A stretch of DNA of 64,000 nt from CAWATZ01 sp963784995. GTDB taxonomy: Bacteria; Planctomycetota; Planctomycetia; Gemmatales; Gemmataceae. The stretch spans positions 1,116,001 through 1,180,000 of the forward strand of contig CAWATZ010000002.1 of assembly GCA_963784995.1 (NCBI GenBank), read 5' to 3'. Under the pieces are notes generated by a model. The model was not told the origin of the DNA and ran no database searches. It was given only the letters and a program-made list of their open reading frames with translations. Positions 57,401-64,000 of this stretch are shown piece by piece. The position numbers were made by a program, and so were the translations under genes. Positions within the stretch are counted from its first letter, which is position 1; each line of letters begins with the position of its first letter.

Positions 57401-57908
57401 GGGAAGGCCCGCCTCCTGGACAGCGCCGCGAAGGCGGAGGGCCGCCGCGCGGTCAGCGTCGAGAAGGCCCGCCTCCCGGTCAGCGCCGCGAAGGAGGAGG
57501 CCCGCCGCAGGCCGGCCGGCGGCTGCCGCCGCGCGGTCAGACGGCCCTGGGCATGCAGGACCGGCAAAAAGGCCGCGGGCAGGGTCCGCACGGTCAGGGG
57601 CAGCCCGCGCCTCAGGCGGGCACTCCCCCCGCGGAGACGCCTCCCGCCCAGGCCCAGCAGACTGAGCAGGGCGCTCAGTCCCAGACCCCGGCGGAGCAGC
57701 CAGCACGGACCCCGCCGCAGCAGCAGCAGCAACGCAAGCCGCAGCGCCGGCAGCCGCCCAAGGCGAACCTGTCGCAGGACGCCCTGGCCGGAGCAACCCC
57801 GCTGAACACGTTTGGGGAACTGGCCGCCTTCTGGGAAGCGCGCAGAAGGAAGACGAGGAAGGGAAGACGCCTCCCACAGGCGAGGGGGAGCAGCCGCCGG
57901 CTTCGTGA
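54469..57908 (+). CDS. tex: Tex-family S1 RNA-binding transcription accessory protein (frameshift near the end)
   Basis: Two extra bases near 57838 shift the last codons; removing them gives exactly 1145 residues ending EDEEGKTPPTGEGEQPPAS. Tex N-terminal domain: VQLLDEGNTIPFITRYRKER, RLEDLYLPYKPKKRTLA. YqgF/RNase H-like domain: GKRILAIDPGFRTGCKVAAL, IAIGNGTACRETEELV, then a Pro/Ala-rich insertion of about 110 residues, then AYVIVNEAGASVYSASPVAK. HhH: VGVDLNTASVPLLRYVSGLN. S1: GSVLNVVDFGAFMDIGLKDS. The tail is a Gly/Pro/Arg repeat (GQRREGPPPGQ...). Two palindromic elements lie inside. Tex assists transcription and RNA handling in the cytoplasm; standard length is about 780 residues. Confidence 0.92.
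55345..55388 (+). mobile_element. In-gene double-hairpin element, tex copy 1
   Basis: The simplest copy, 44 bases: GAAGCGGAGGCCGGCCTGCC then GGCCGGAGCGCACGCAGGCG and TGCG. Stem 1 GGCCGGC/GCCGGCC, stem 2 CGCACGC/GCGTGCG. In frame it encodes EAEAGLPAGAHAGV in the linker after the Tex N-terminal domain. Confidence 0.85.
56140..56203 (+). mobile_element. In-gene double-hairpin element, tex copy 2
   Basis: GAAGCGCAGGCTGGCCCTCT...GAGCGCACGCAGGCGTGC. The first stem has changed to CTGCCCGA/TCGGGCAG while the second is unchanged, and the encoded peptide is EAQAGPLPDLSGRPDGAHAG. It lies in the Pro/Ala-rich insertion of Tex. Confidence 0.8.
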
Positions 57909-57967
57909 GAACGAGCCCCTTTGGGAGAGCAATGCGCCGTGGAGGAAGACCGCGGACCCAGGATGAA

Positions 57968-58558
57968 CGACAACTAGAATGCCCGGCCGACGACAACTAG
58001 AATGCCCGATCCGATCTGACGCCGCAGCCCTTCAGCGACAATGAGAATTCCCGATTTGGCGGCCGGTGGTCATCATCGGGCCTCCTGACAAGGAGGTTGT
58101 CGATGATTACCGATCCGCAAGTGCGGAAGCTCCGCCTGGAGCAGCAAGGCACCGGCAAGGAACGGGCTGCCCTCAAGGGCGGCATGGACCCCAAGACCGC
58201 TCGCAAGTATCGCCGCCTGGGCAAGCTCCCTAGCGAGGTCAAACGCACGGACAGGAACTGGCGAACCCGAACCGATTCCTTTGCCGAAGTCTGGCCCGAC
58301 ATCCTGGACCTGCTTCGGCTCAACCCCGAACTGGAGGCCAAGACCCTCTTCGCCGACCTGCAACGACGTTTCCCGGGCCGTTTCGCCGCCGGCCAGTTGC
58401 GCACCCTGCAACGCCGCTGCCAACGGTGGGAGGGCTCCCCCAAGGAGGTCTTCTTCGCCCAGGTCCACTACCCTGGGCGCTTGTGTGCCAGCGACTTCAC
58501 CCACTGCACCAAGTTGGCTGTCACCAGCAACAGTTGGTCAGGCGATCGGGAAAAGTAA
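57968..58558 (+). mobile_element. IS21-family insertion sequence, left end only
   Basis: Terminal direct repeats ACGACAACTAGAATGCCCG at 57968-57986 and 57991-58009, and a diverged third copy GCGACAATGAGAATTCCCG at 58035-58053, are followed by the start of an istA gene. The right two thirds of the element and istB are missing. Confidence 0.7.
58103..58558 (+). pseudogene. istA: Truncated IS21 transposase (IstA N-terminal part)
   Basis: 151 codons from ATG 58103 (AGGAGG at 58091). KLRLEQQGTGKERAALKGGM and DPKTARKYRRLGKLPSE form the helix-turn-helix; WPDILDLLRLNPELEAKTLF, LRTLQRRCQRWEG and VHYPGRLCASDFTHCTKLAV lead to the first catalytic Asp of the DDE domain. A full IstA has about 400-500 residues; this one breaks off at SNSWSGDREK, so it is inactive. 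Confidence 0.75.
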
Positions 58559-58880
58559 TTGTCCTCTGGCGGAAACGCAACGCGGAATTTCTCTGCGGCT
58601 CCCCGGGAGGGTTCCTTGAAGAGGTCGTGGAAAAGGCCATCACGATTATCAGCCCTGAAGAGGATGACGCTCCTTGAGCAGGAGCGCCACCGCCAGGTCC
58701 ACGATGATCGGCACCTGGCCGCAGTTGGCCGTCTTGCGAATCACCGTCACCCGCTCGACAGGAAGTCGCCTGGCTGGAGTTGACGAAACCGAAAGAGCGT
58801 TGCACTATTATCCATTTGTCGGGAACGTTCCTGCCGCGTTCCTGCCCGCAACCGCGTTCGCAATCGGTGGAGGTCAGTCA
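58559..58880. other. Junction region after the IS21 fragment
   Basis: 322 bases. One plus frame reads VIVLWRKRNAEFLCGSPGGF then LEEVVEKAITIISPEEDDAP to a stop at 58677, and looks like the C-terminus of a gene whose front was replaced by the IS fragment. A 33-residue GTG frame on the minus strand (58649-58750, TVIRKTANCGQVPIIVDLAV) overlaps it. Neither can be assigned. GGTGGAGG at 58866 belongs to the next gene. Confidence 0.35.
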
Positions 58881-59957
58881 ATGAGCATTGCCTTGATCAC
58901 CGGGTCTGCCGGCCTGATTGGCTCGGAAGCAGCCCGTTATTTTGCCGGGCAGGGGATGGACGTTGTCGGCATCGACAACGACATGCGCGCTCAGTTCTTC
59001 GGTTCGGAGGCGTCCACCACCTGGCAGCGGCAGAAGTTGCAGCAGGAGCTGGGCCCGGCCTACCGCCATCGCAGCCTGGACATCCGCAACGACGTTGCCC
59101 TGCGCGAGGTCTTCCGGGATTGTGGCCGGAGCATTGCCCTGGTCGTGCATACCGCCGCCCAGCCCTCGCACGACTGGGCCGCGCGCGATCCCCAGGTCGA
59201 TTTCGGCGTCAACGCCGTCGGCACTCTGAACGTGCTGGAGGCCACCCGGCAGCACTGTCCCCAGGCCGTGTTCCTCTTCACCTCGACCAACAAGGTTTAT
59301 GGCGACACGCCCAATCGGCTTCCTCTGATCGAACAGGAGACGCGCTGGGAGATTGATCCCGGGCACGCTTACGCCCCCGGCATCGCCGAGGACATGTCGA
59401 TCGACCAGACGCTGCACAGCGTGTTCGGGGCCTCCAAGGTGGCCGCCGACGTGATGGTGCAGGAGTACGGCCGCTACTTCGGCCTGGCGACCGGCTGTTT
59501 CCGGGGCGGCTGCCTGACTGGCCCGAACCATTCCGGTACGCAGCTGCACGGCTTCCTCGCCTACCTGATGAAATGCACCAGCACCGGCACTCCCTACGTG
59601 GTCCACGGCTACAAGGGCAAGCAGGTGCGCGACAACATTCACAGCGCCGACCTGATCCAGGCGTTTGATCAGTTCTTCCGCGCTCCCCGGCCAGGCGAGG
59701 TCTACAACATGGGGGGCAGCCGCTTCAGCAACTGCTCCATGCTGGAGGCCATCCGCTGCTGTGAGGAGATCACCGGTCGCAAGCTCCAATGGAGTTACTC
59801 CGAGACCAGCCGGGTCGGGGACCACGTCTGGTGGATCAGCGACGTGCGCAAGTTCGCGAGCCATTACCCCACCTGGAAGCTCACCTGCGACATCCCACGA
59901 ATCTGCCGGGAGATTTACGATGCGAACAGGGATCGCTGGAAGGCCGGAAGTCACTGA
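58881..59957 (+). CDS. NAD-dependent epimerase, CDP-paratose 2-epimerase-like
   Basis: 358 residues from ATG 58881. LITGSAGLIGSEAARYFAGQ (NAD site), GIDNDMRAQFFGSEASTTWQ, HTAAQPSHDWAARDPQVDFG, FTSTNKVYGDTPNRLPL and VFGASKVAADVMVQEYGRYF follow the layout of CDP-paratose/tyvelose 2-epimerase relatives. The catalytic Tyr-x3-Lys position reads Phe-x3-Lys (VFGASK). The C-terminal block HVWWISDVRKFASHYPTWKL is also typical. It probably modifies a nucleotide sugar for surface glycan, together with the UXS-like gene 3 kb upstream. Confidence 0.8.
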   Translation: MSIALITGSAGLIGSEAARYFAGQGMDVVGIDNDMRAQFFGSEASTTWQRQKLQQELGPAYRHRSLDIRNDVALREVFRDCGRSIALVVHTAAQPSHDWAARDPQVDFGVNAVGTLNVLEATRQHCPQAVFLFTSTNKVYGDTPNRLPLIEQETRWEIDPGHAYAPGIAEDMSIDQTLHSVFGASKVAADVMVQEYGRYFGLATGCFRGGCLTGPNHSGTQLHGFLAYLMKCTSTGTPYVVHGYKGKQVRDNIHSADLIQAFDQFFRAPRPGEVYNMGGSRFSNCSMLEAIRCCEEITGRKLQWSYSETSRVGDHVWWISDVRKFASHYPTWKLTCDIPRICREIYDANRDRWKAGSH

Positions 59958-60009
59958 GAGGCACAAGGCGAGCGGGGGTGTTAACCCACAACTCCCGTGA
60001 CCAGGTCCG

Positions 60010-60756
60010 TCAACCGGGGGAAGAGCGTCGATACTGGAGATACAGTCTCTCCATCGTGGTGAGCTGCATCCCGACCTTGAGCGGATTGAGCGGCGTGACG
60101 TTCACGGCCTGGACCAGGAACCGGCCGTCGGGATCAACGTCGATGACGTTGATGCAGCCATTCTCCTGCTCCAGAGTTCCCAGCCCCTTCCACTCCGCGC
60201 CCAGCATCCAGCTCAGGATGGTCAGGTTGACCACGCCATGAGCGACAAGCAGCAGATGCTTCCAGCCGGCTTCCGCGAGCAATTGCTGCAAGCACAGCCA
60301 GACCCGCTGCTGCAGCGACCCGAACGTCTCGCCGCCCAGGAAGCGGTCGTCCGGCTTCAGCTCCGGATGCAAGGCCCGGACGAATGCGTGCTCGGCCTGT
60401 GGGCTGGTCGGATCACCCAGGCCCGCCAGCTTGCCTGTCTCGATTTCACGCAGGTCGGAACGGACCTCCAGCGGCAGCGGCCGGGGAGCAACGACCAGCC
60501 GGGCGGTCTCGACGCTGCGGGGAAGCCCGCTGGTGACGACCCGGTCGAGCGGCACGTTGCTCAGCAAGCGGTTCGCCGCCTCGGCCTGTTCTCGGCCCTC
60601 GGCGTTGAGCGTCACGCCTTCGGGACGCAGAGGCCGACCTGACGGATCGAAATAATCGACCGATCCGTGCCGCATCAGATAGAGCCGCCGCCGGGCCGGC
60701 GGCGACCAGATCACAGGGGATTTCTGATCCACTGAGGGTAGACTCTCAGAAAGCAA
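60010..60756 (-). CDS. Histidine phosphatase (phosphoglycerate mutase-like) family protein
   Basis: 248 residues if TTG 60756 is used; GTG 60732 (VDQKSPVIWSPP) is equally possible. RLYLMRHGSVDYFDPSGRPL carries the RHG catalytic histidine, LDRVVTSGLPRSVETARLVV the second block, REIETGKLAGL the acid, and LLVAHGVVNLTILSWML the second histidine. All residues for a 2H phosphatase are present. Substrate unknown. The start lies next to a short repeat that ends the AsmA-like gene upstream. Confidence 0.85.
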   Translation of the reverse strand: MLSESLPSVDQKSPVIWSPPARRRLYLMRHGSVDYFDPSGRPLRPEGVTLNAEGREQAEAANRLLSNVPLDRVVTSGLPRSVETARLVVAPRPLPLEVRSDLREIETGKLAGLGDPTSPQAEHAFVRALHPELKPDDRFLGGETFGSLQQRVWLCLQQLLAEAGWKHLLLVAHGVVNLTILSWMLGAEWKGLGTLEQENGCINVIDVDPDGRFLVQAVNVTPLNPLKVGMQLTTMERLYLQYRRSSPG

Positions 60757-60766
60757 ATTGGAGTCC

Positions 60767-60790
60767 CTCGCTAGCGCTTCGGGCTAACAC
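60767..60790. repeat. CTCGCTAGCGCTTCGGGCTAAC repeat arm
   Basis: This text supplies the stop (TAG, minus strand) of the AsmA-like gene. CGCTAGCG is self-complementary. I recall GTTAGCCCGAAGCGCTAGCG as a frequent intergenic repeat in planctomycetes; only one arm is present here. Confidence 0.5.
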
Positions 60791-62129
60791 ATTCGACAGG
60801 CAATTTGGAGGGGATGGGCAGTTGAACGGCGAAATGGAACTTCTGGCCGTCCGCGTGCATTCGGAGGGGAATGTTCGGGAGCAAGGACATGCCGAAGGGG
60901 CGAGGCCAATCGATCGCCCCGGCGCCGTCGCCGACCGTCCACACCTGTCCCTCCTCGACCGTGACAAGCAGCTGGGCCTTGCCGGTGAGCCGGCCGGAAA
61001 CCCCCGCGGGCAAGTTCCAGGCGCGCGGCAATTCGCGGAGCTGCACCCGCTGCACTTCCATCTGGAACTTCATCCGATAATTGGGGTCGCGGAAGTTGAG
61101 GTCGCCCGAGGTGCTGATCCGCCCGGAGGCCGTCTGCCCCTGGACCTTGTCGAGAGTGACCTGGCCATCTTCGACCCGCACCCGGCCGGAGACCTTCTCG
61201 GCGTCCAGCTGGATCGACGAGACGTGCAGCCGGGTCTGTTCGGGACCCAGTTGCAGGTGGTAATGGACCCCCGGGTCGTCCAGGTGGAAGTTCAGGGTCA
61301 GATCGACGCTCGTCGTCCCCGAGTCGATCCGGACGTGCCTCCAGACGTTCGGGGAAACAAAGGGGAGTTTCTCCAACCGATCCCGGTCCACCACGGTTCG
61401 ATCGGTGAGCAGATGCAGCTCGGCCTCGTGGGTCGTTGTGTTCAGACTTCCGCGCACGTCCCATTTCCCCTGCTCCGGATCGTCCACCGTTGCCGTGAGG
61501 ATCAGGGCCCCAGCGCGGGATTCGATGTCGCCTTGCAGTCCTGAAAGAGCGAGCGGTTCCCGACCCTCCTGGAGCAAGGTGATCCGGCTGCCGGTCAAGT
61601 GCAGGCGGGGCACGTCGGCTCCTCCGCGTGGCCGGGGGAGGCGGGTGAGCAGCTTGCCGTCGGCATCGAAACGGAGCTGGATGACCGCTCCTTCCAGTTC
61701 GACCTCGCTGGGGCCTTTGCCGCCGCGCAAGAAGTCCAGGGCGGCCAGGTCCAGCCGGGCTCTGGGGACCGTCAACCAGGTCCTTCCCTGGTGGGTTTCG
61801 CCAGCTTCGGAAACCTCGAGGCCGGTCAGCTGGGTGCCATCCGTCCAGCCGATAGTGGCTCCTTCCACGCGGACAGGTACACCCAGCGATTCGCTCAGAC
61901 GGGCCTCGAATCGATCCGCCGCCTGGCGCGAGGACAGGAACCAGCCCATGCCCAGATACCCGGATAGGCCCAGGACTGCCAGGACCGCCAGGAACCCCAG
62001 GGTTAGCGAGCCGCGTGTCGGAGCGGGCTTTCCCATTCGCCCGGAGGAATTGGTCCCGGCCGGGTTGGTTGGATTGGCGATCTTGTTCTGTTCGTGTCCA
62101 GCGCCTGGCGGCATCATTGGTTCCAGCAC
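60771..62129 (-). CDS. AsmA/DUF3971-like membrane-anchored protein, probably truncated
   Basis: 452 residues. A soluble basic N-terminus, one helix (LTLGFLAVLAVLGLSGYLGM), then a long beta-rich periplasmic part with RLSESLGVPVRVEGATIGWT and LTVPRARLDLAALDFLRG, the layout of AsmA/TamB-like lipid-transport proteins. SGRVRVEDGQVTLDKVQGQT and GRISTSGDLNFRDPNYRMKF are also typical of the repeating strands. The last residues (CVSPKR) are encoded by a dispersed repeat that brings the stop, and family members usually run longer, so the C-terminus was probably lost. Confidence 0.6.
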   Translation of the reverse strand: MLEPMMPPGAGHEQNKIANPTNPAGTNSSGRMGKPAPTRGSLTLGFLAVLAVLGLSGYLGMGWFLSSRQAADRFEARLSESLGVPVRVEGATIGWTDGTQLTGLEVSEAGETHQGRTWLTVPRARLDLAALDFLRGGKGPSEVELEGAVIQLRFDADGKLLTRLPRPRGGADVPRLHLTGSRITLLQEGREPLALSGLQGDIESRAGALILTATVDDPEQGKWDVRGSLNTTTHEAELHLLTDRTVVDRDRLEKLPFVSPNVWRHVRIDSGTTSVDLTLNFHLDDPGVHYHLQLGPEQTRLHVSSIQLDAEKVSGRVRVEDGQVTLDKVQGQTASGRISTSGDLNFRDPNYRMKFQMEVQRVQLRELPRAWNLPAGVSGRLTGKAQLLVTVEEGQVWTVGDGAGAIDWPRPFGMSLLPNIPLRMHADGQKFHFAVQLPIPSKLPVECVSPKR

Positions 62130-62293
62130 CCCCGGAGGAAACAGGTTAGCTCCCGGCTTACTGCACGCTGATAACTCTACCCGAGAAATGGCCCGCTTGC
62201 TTCACACTTTCCTCAAGGATTCGTAATCAGTCAACAGGGGGCCGAGACGGCTCCCTGGGCGCCAATCCCTGTCAATACTCCGGAGACTGCATC

Positions 62294-62992
62294 ATGGCAA
62301 CTCGACTTTGCTGGCTGGGGCATTCCTGTCTGCTGCTGGAACACACCGCCGGCACGAAAATCAACGTCCTGATCGATCCGTTCCTGACCGGCAACCCGCT
62401 GGCCGCGACCACGGCCGACAAGGTCCCGGCTGACTTCATCCTGGTGTCGCACGGCCACGGCGACCACGTGGGTGATACGATCGACATTGCCCGGCGGACC
62501 AACGCCACGGTGATTGCCAACTACGAGATCTTTCTCTGGCTGCAGTCCAAGGGCGTCAAGAACGTCCACGGCATGCAGCACGGCGGCGCCCACACCTTCC
62601 CCTTTGGCCGGGTCAAGCTGACGCTGGCCTTTCACGGCTCGGTCCTGCCCGACGGCGCCAACGGCGGCAACCCGTGCGGCTTCCTGCTGACCTTCACGGA
62701 CGGGGTCAAGGTCTACGACGCCGCCGACACCGGCCTGTTCGGCGACATGAAGCTGATCGGCGAGGAAGGCATCGACCTGGCCGCACTGCCCATCGGCGAC
62801 AATTATACGATGGGGCCTGACGATGCGCTGCGTGCGGTCAAGCTGATCGGGCCGAAAAAGGTGCTGCCGATCCACTACAACACCTTCGACCTGATCAAGC
62901 AGAACGCCAATGCCTGGGCCGAGCGCGTCCGCAAGGAGACCCAGGCCGAGCCAGTGGTGCTGCAACCGGGGGGATGGTGTGATGTTGGTTAG
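62294..62992 (+). CDS. UPF0173-type metal-dependent hydrolase
   Basis: 232 residues, metallo-beta-lactamase fold. CWLGHSCLLLEHTAGTKINV, LIDPFLTGNPLA, LVSHGHGDHVGDTIDIA (H-x-H-x-D-H site), GGAHTFPFGRVKLTLAFHGS, YDAADTGLFGDMKLIGEE and VLPIHYNTFDLI are all UPF0173 (YtkL-like) blocks, with zinc ligands intact. Substrate unknown. The stop codon TAG lies in the left arm of the palindrome that follows, so the last residues CDVG may be partly repeat-derived. Confidence 0.9.
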   Translation: MATRLCWLGHSCLLLEHTAGTKINVLIDPFLTGNPLAATTADKVPADFILVSHGHGDHVGDTIDIARRTNATVIANYEIFLWLQSKGVKNVHGMQHGGAHTFPFGRVKLTLAFHGSVLPDGANGGNPCGFLLTFTDGVKVYDAADTGLFGDMKLIGEEGIDLAALPIGDNYTMGPDDALRAVKLIGPKKVLPIHYNTFDLIKQNANAWAERVRKETQAEPVVLQPGGWCDVG

Positions 62993-63087
62993 CCGCGACG
63001 CGGAGCCGCGCAGCGGCGCAGCGGAGCGCGTTGGCAGCCACGAACGCGCTCCGCTGCGCCGCTGCGCGGCTCCGCGTCGCGGCTAAC
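62988..63087. repeat. Perfect 45-bp-arm GTTAGCC palindrome between convergent genes
   Basis: Arms 62988-63032 and 63043-63087 are exact reverse complements (45 of 45) with a 10-base centre. The stop of the plus gene (62990-62992) lies in the left arm, and the stop of the minus gene (63088-63090) abuts the right arm. It is the cleanest member of the family that starts at 141. Confidence 0.92.
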
Positions 63088-64000
63088 TCACCGCACTCGG
63101 GCCTCGAAGCGGACCACGCCGCTCTCGCCGGGCTGGAGCTTGCCGCTGATCTCCCAGCGCAGCACCTGCGAGCCGGCCTCGTTCTCCTGGAGCGTGAAGA
63201 CGGCGGGCCGATTGGACTGGGCACTGCCGGTCACGTACTCCAGCCGGGTGGACAGGCTGTCGGTGATGGCCACGTCGCTCAGCGGCAGGCTGCCCTGGGC
63301 GCTGTAGCGCAGGAAGAACGTGACCACGTCGCCAACCTGGGCGGCCTCCCGGTCGGCCCACTTGATCAGCACCAGCGGCTTGTCCGGGGTGTGTGGCGGC
63401 TCCTTCAGACAGATGGACATGACCTCGCGCGGCTCGACCGTGGCCCGGACCACCTCCGCCGTGCCGACCACGTGGGCGACGATGCTGGTTCCGATCACGT
63501 CCTGGAAGCTGCTGACGCGCTCGCTCTGGCTGAGGGCCCGGGCCAGTTCCACCTGACGGGTCAGGCGCGTGCGCTCCACCTCGGTCAAGCGAAGGAATGC
63601 CTGAGTTCCCAGGGCCTCGCCCAGTCCCAGGTAAATCTTGTCGCCGGCCAGGGCCTGGAAGCTCACCTGGCGCAGCAGCCCGATGGTCGCCGACTGCCCG
63701 CTCGGCCGGGACCGGGAATGCAACCCGGACAGCATCTCGCGGCCCGTGGCAGCCAGCAGCGGCAGTCGGCCGTGCGTGACGTCGAGGCCGTACGTGCTGC
63801 CACGATGGATCAAGCCGGTCACGCTCTCATACCCCCCCAGGGGGATTTCCTGCCGCAGCGCCGCGAACCGCGGCACAATCAGGCAGACCCGGTTGGAAAC
63901 GACCAGGTGCCGCTGGCCGGCCTGGGTGGTGTACTCGGCCACGGCATCCTCGGCATGCAATCCCTGGAGCTGGCCCTGGTGGTCCAGTCCCGGAGCCATG
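63088..64000 (-). CDS. DUF11-domain exported protein, C-terminal part
   Basis: At least 303 residues; the frame is open at the right edge, so the start is outside the window. VVSNRVCLIVPRFAALRQEI and GYESVTGLIHRGSTYGLDVT precede a helical segment (VERTRLTRQVELARALSQSE). The C-terminal 90 residues are a DUF11/isopeptide-like beta domain: VLIKWADREAAQVGDVVTFF, LPLSDVAITDSLSTRLEYVT, LRWEISGKLQPGESGVVRFE. Such proteins are large, secreted and frequent in planctomycetes. It converges with the UPF0173 gene at the palindrome. Confidence 0.75.
   Translation of the reverse strand, partial: MAPGLDHQGQLQGLHAEDAVAEYTTQAGQRHLVVSNRVCLIVPRFAALRQEIPLGGYESVTGLIHRGSTYGLDVTHGRLPLLAATGREMLSGLHSRSRPSGQSATIGLLRQVSFQALAGDKIYLGLGEALGTQAFLRLTEVERTRLTRQVELARALSQSERVSSFQDVIGTSIVAHVVGTAEVVRATVEPREVMSICLKEPPHTPDKPLVLIKWADREAAQVGDVVTFFLRYSAQGSLPLSDVAITDSLSTRLEYVTGSAQSNRPAVFTLQENEAGSQVLRWEISGKLQPGESGVVRFEARVR

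Noticed and set aside
57968..58053. Possible CRISPR or iteron array
   Set aside because: Only three diverging repeats with 23-25-base or larger spacing, directly before an istA start; best explained as IS21 end sites.
58649..58750. 33-codon GTG gene on the minus strand
   Set aside because: It overlaps another coding-like remnant, has no family match I know and no clear ribosome site.

Overview
The window looks like a chromosome segment of a planctomycete, most likely of the Gemmata group (order Gemmatales). The GC content is high. It carries a paired DUF1549/DUF1553 and DUF1501 locus, an ECF sigma factor with a long extracytoplasmic repeat tail, two Ser/Thr kinases, a DUF11 protein, a TIGR03960-type radical SAM protein, vWA/beta-propeller (bpX-like) genes, and many intergenic palindromes. 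No rRNA, tRNA or CRISPR array was recognised.

Layout. 1-5.7 kb: end of a DUF1328 membrane protein, a creatininase-family lipo/secreted protein, a LolD/MacB-like ATPase with its two-FtsX permease, a DUF104 antitoxin-like gene and two small unknowns. 5.7-12.7 kb (minus strand): two paralogous membrane proteins, a Tat-exported protein with a small membrane partner, a TIGR03960 radical SAM enzyme, a membrane protein and a phosphatidylserine decarboxylase fused to an N-terminal membrane domain. 13-24.3 kb: DUF1549/1553 and DUF1501 genes, a YHS-like exported protein, a LysR regulator divergent from an exported protein, a ClpC N-domain/UVR protein, the ECF sigma fusion and a receiver/HD-GYP phosphodiesterase. 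24.5-30.9 kb: a three-gene overlapping operon of vWA/beta-propeller proteins like those of MoxR-vWA-beta-propeller ternary systems. 31-36.3 kb: an accessory patch with a DUF4058-like protein, a kinase-EVE fusion, gene and IS relics, and an RHH/MazF pair. 36.3-47.3 kb: an SDR and a GT4 glycosyltransferase, then an MFP and two tandem RND pumps. 47.5-53.1 kb: a PknB-like kinase followed by a run of coiled-coil membrane proteins. 53.1-64 kb: UXS-type decarboxylase, a large Tex protein, an IS21 remnant, a CDP-paratose epimerase-like SDR, a phosphatase, an AsmA-like protein, a UPF0173 hydrolase and a DUF11 protein.

Two features of the DNA stand out. First, a short element of about 44 bp made of two adjacent hairpins occurs five times, every time inside a coding sequence: twice in tex, once in each RND gene and once in the middle bpX-like gene. 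The two RND paralogues each lack the copy the other has. In the bpX-like gene the copy is flanked by a 6-bp direct repeat, and removing 53 bp restores a single 941-codon frame. Second, a separate set of intergenic palindromes with arms of 24-50 bp sits at gene 3' ends and often supplies the stop codon.

At least 16 small indels split otherwise intact genes, most being +1 insertions in GC-rich text. Corrected lengths are all exact multiples of three. This looks more like draft-sequence error than decay, so these genes are given as single CDS entries with the shift positions stated.
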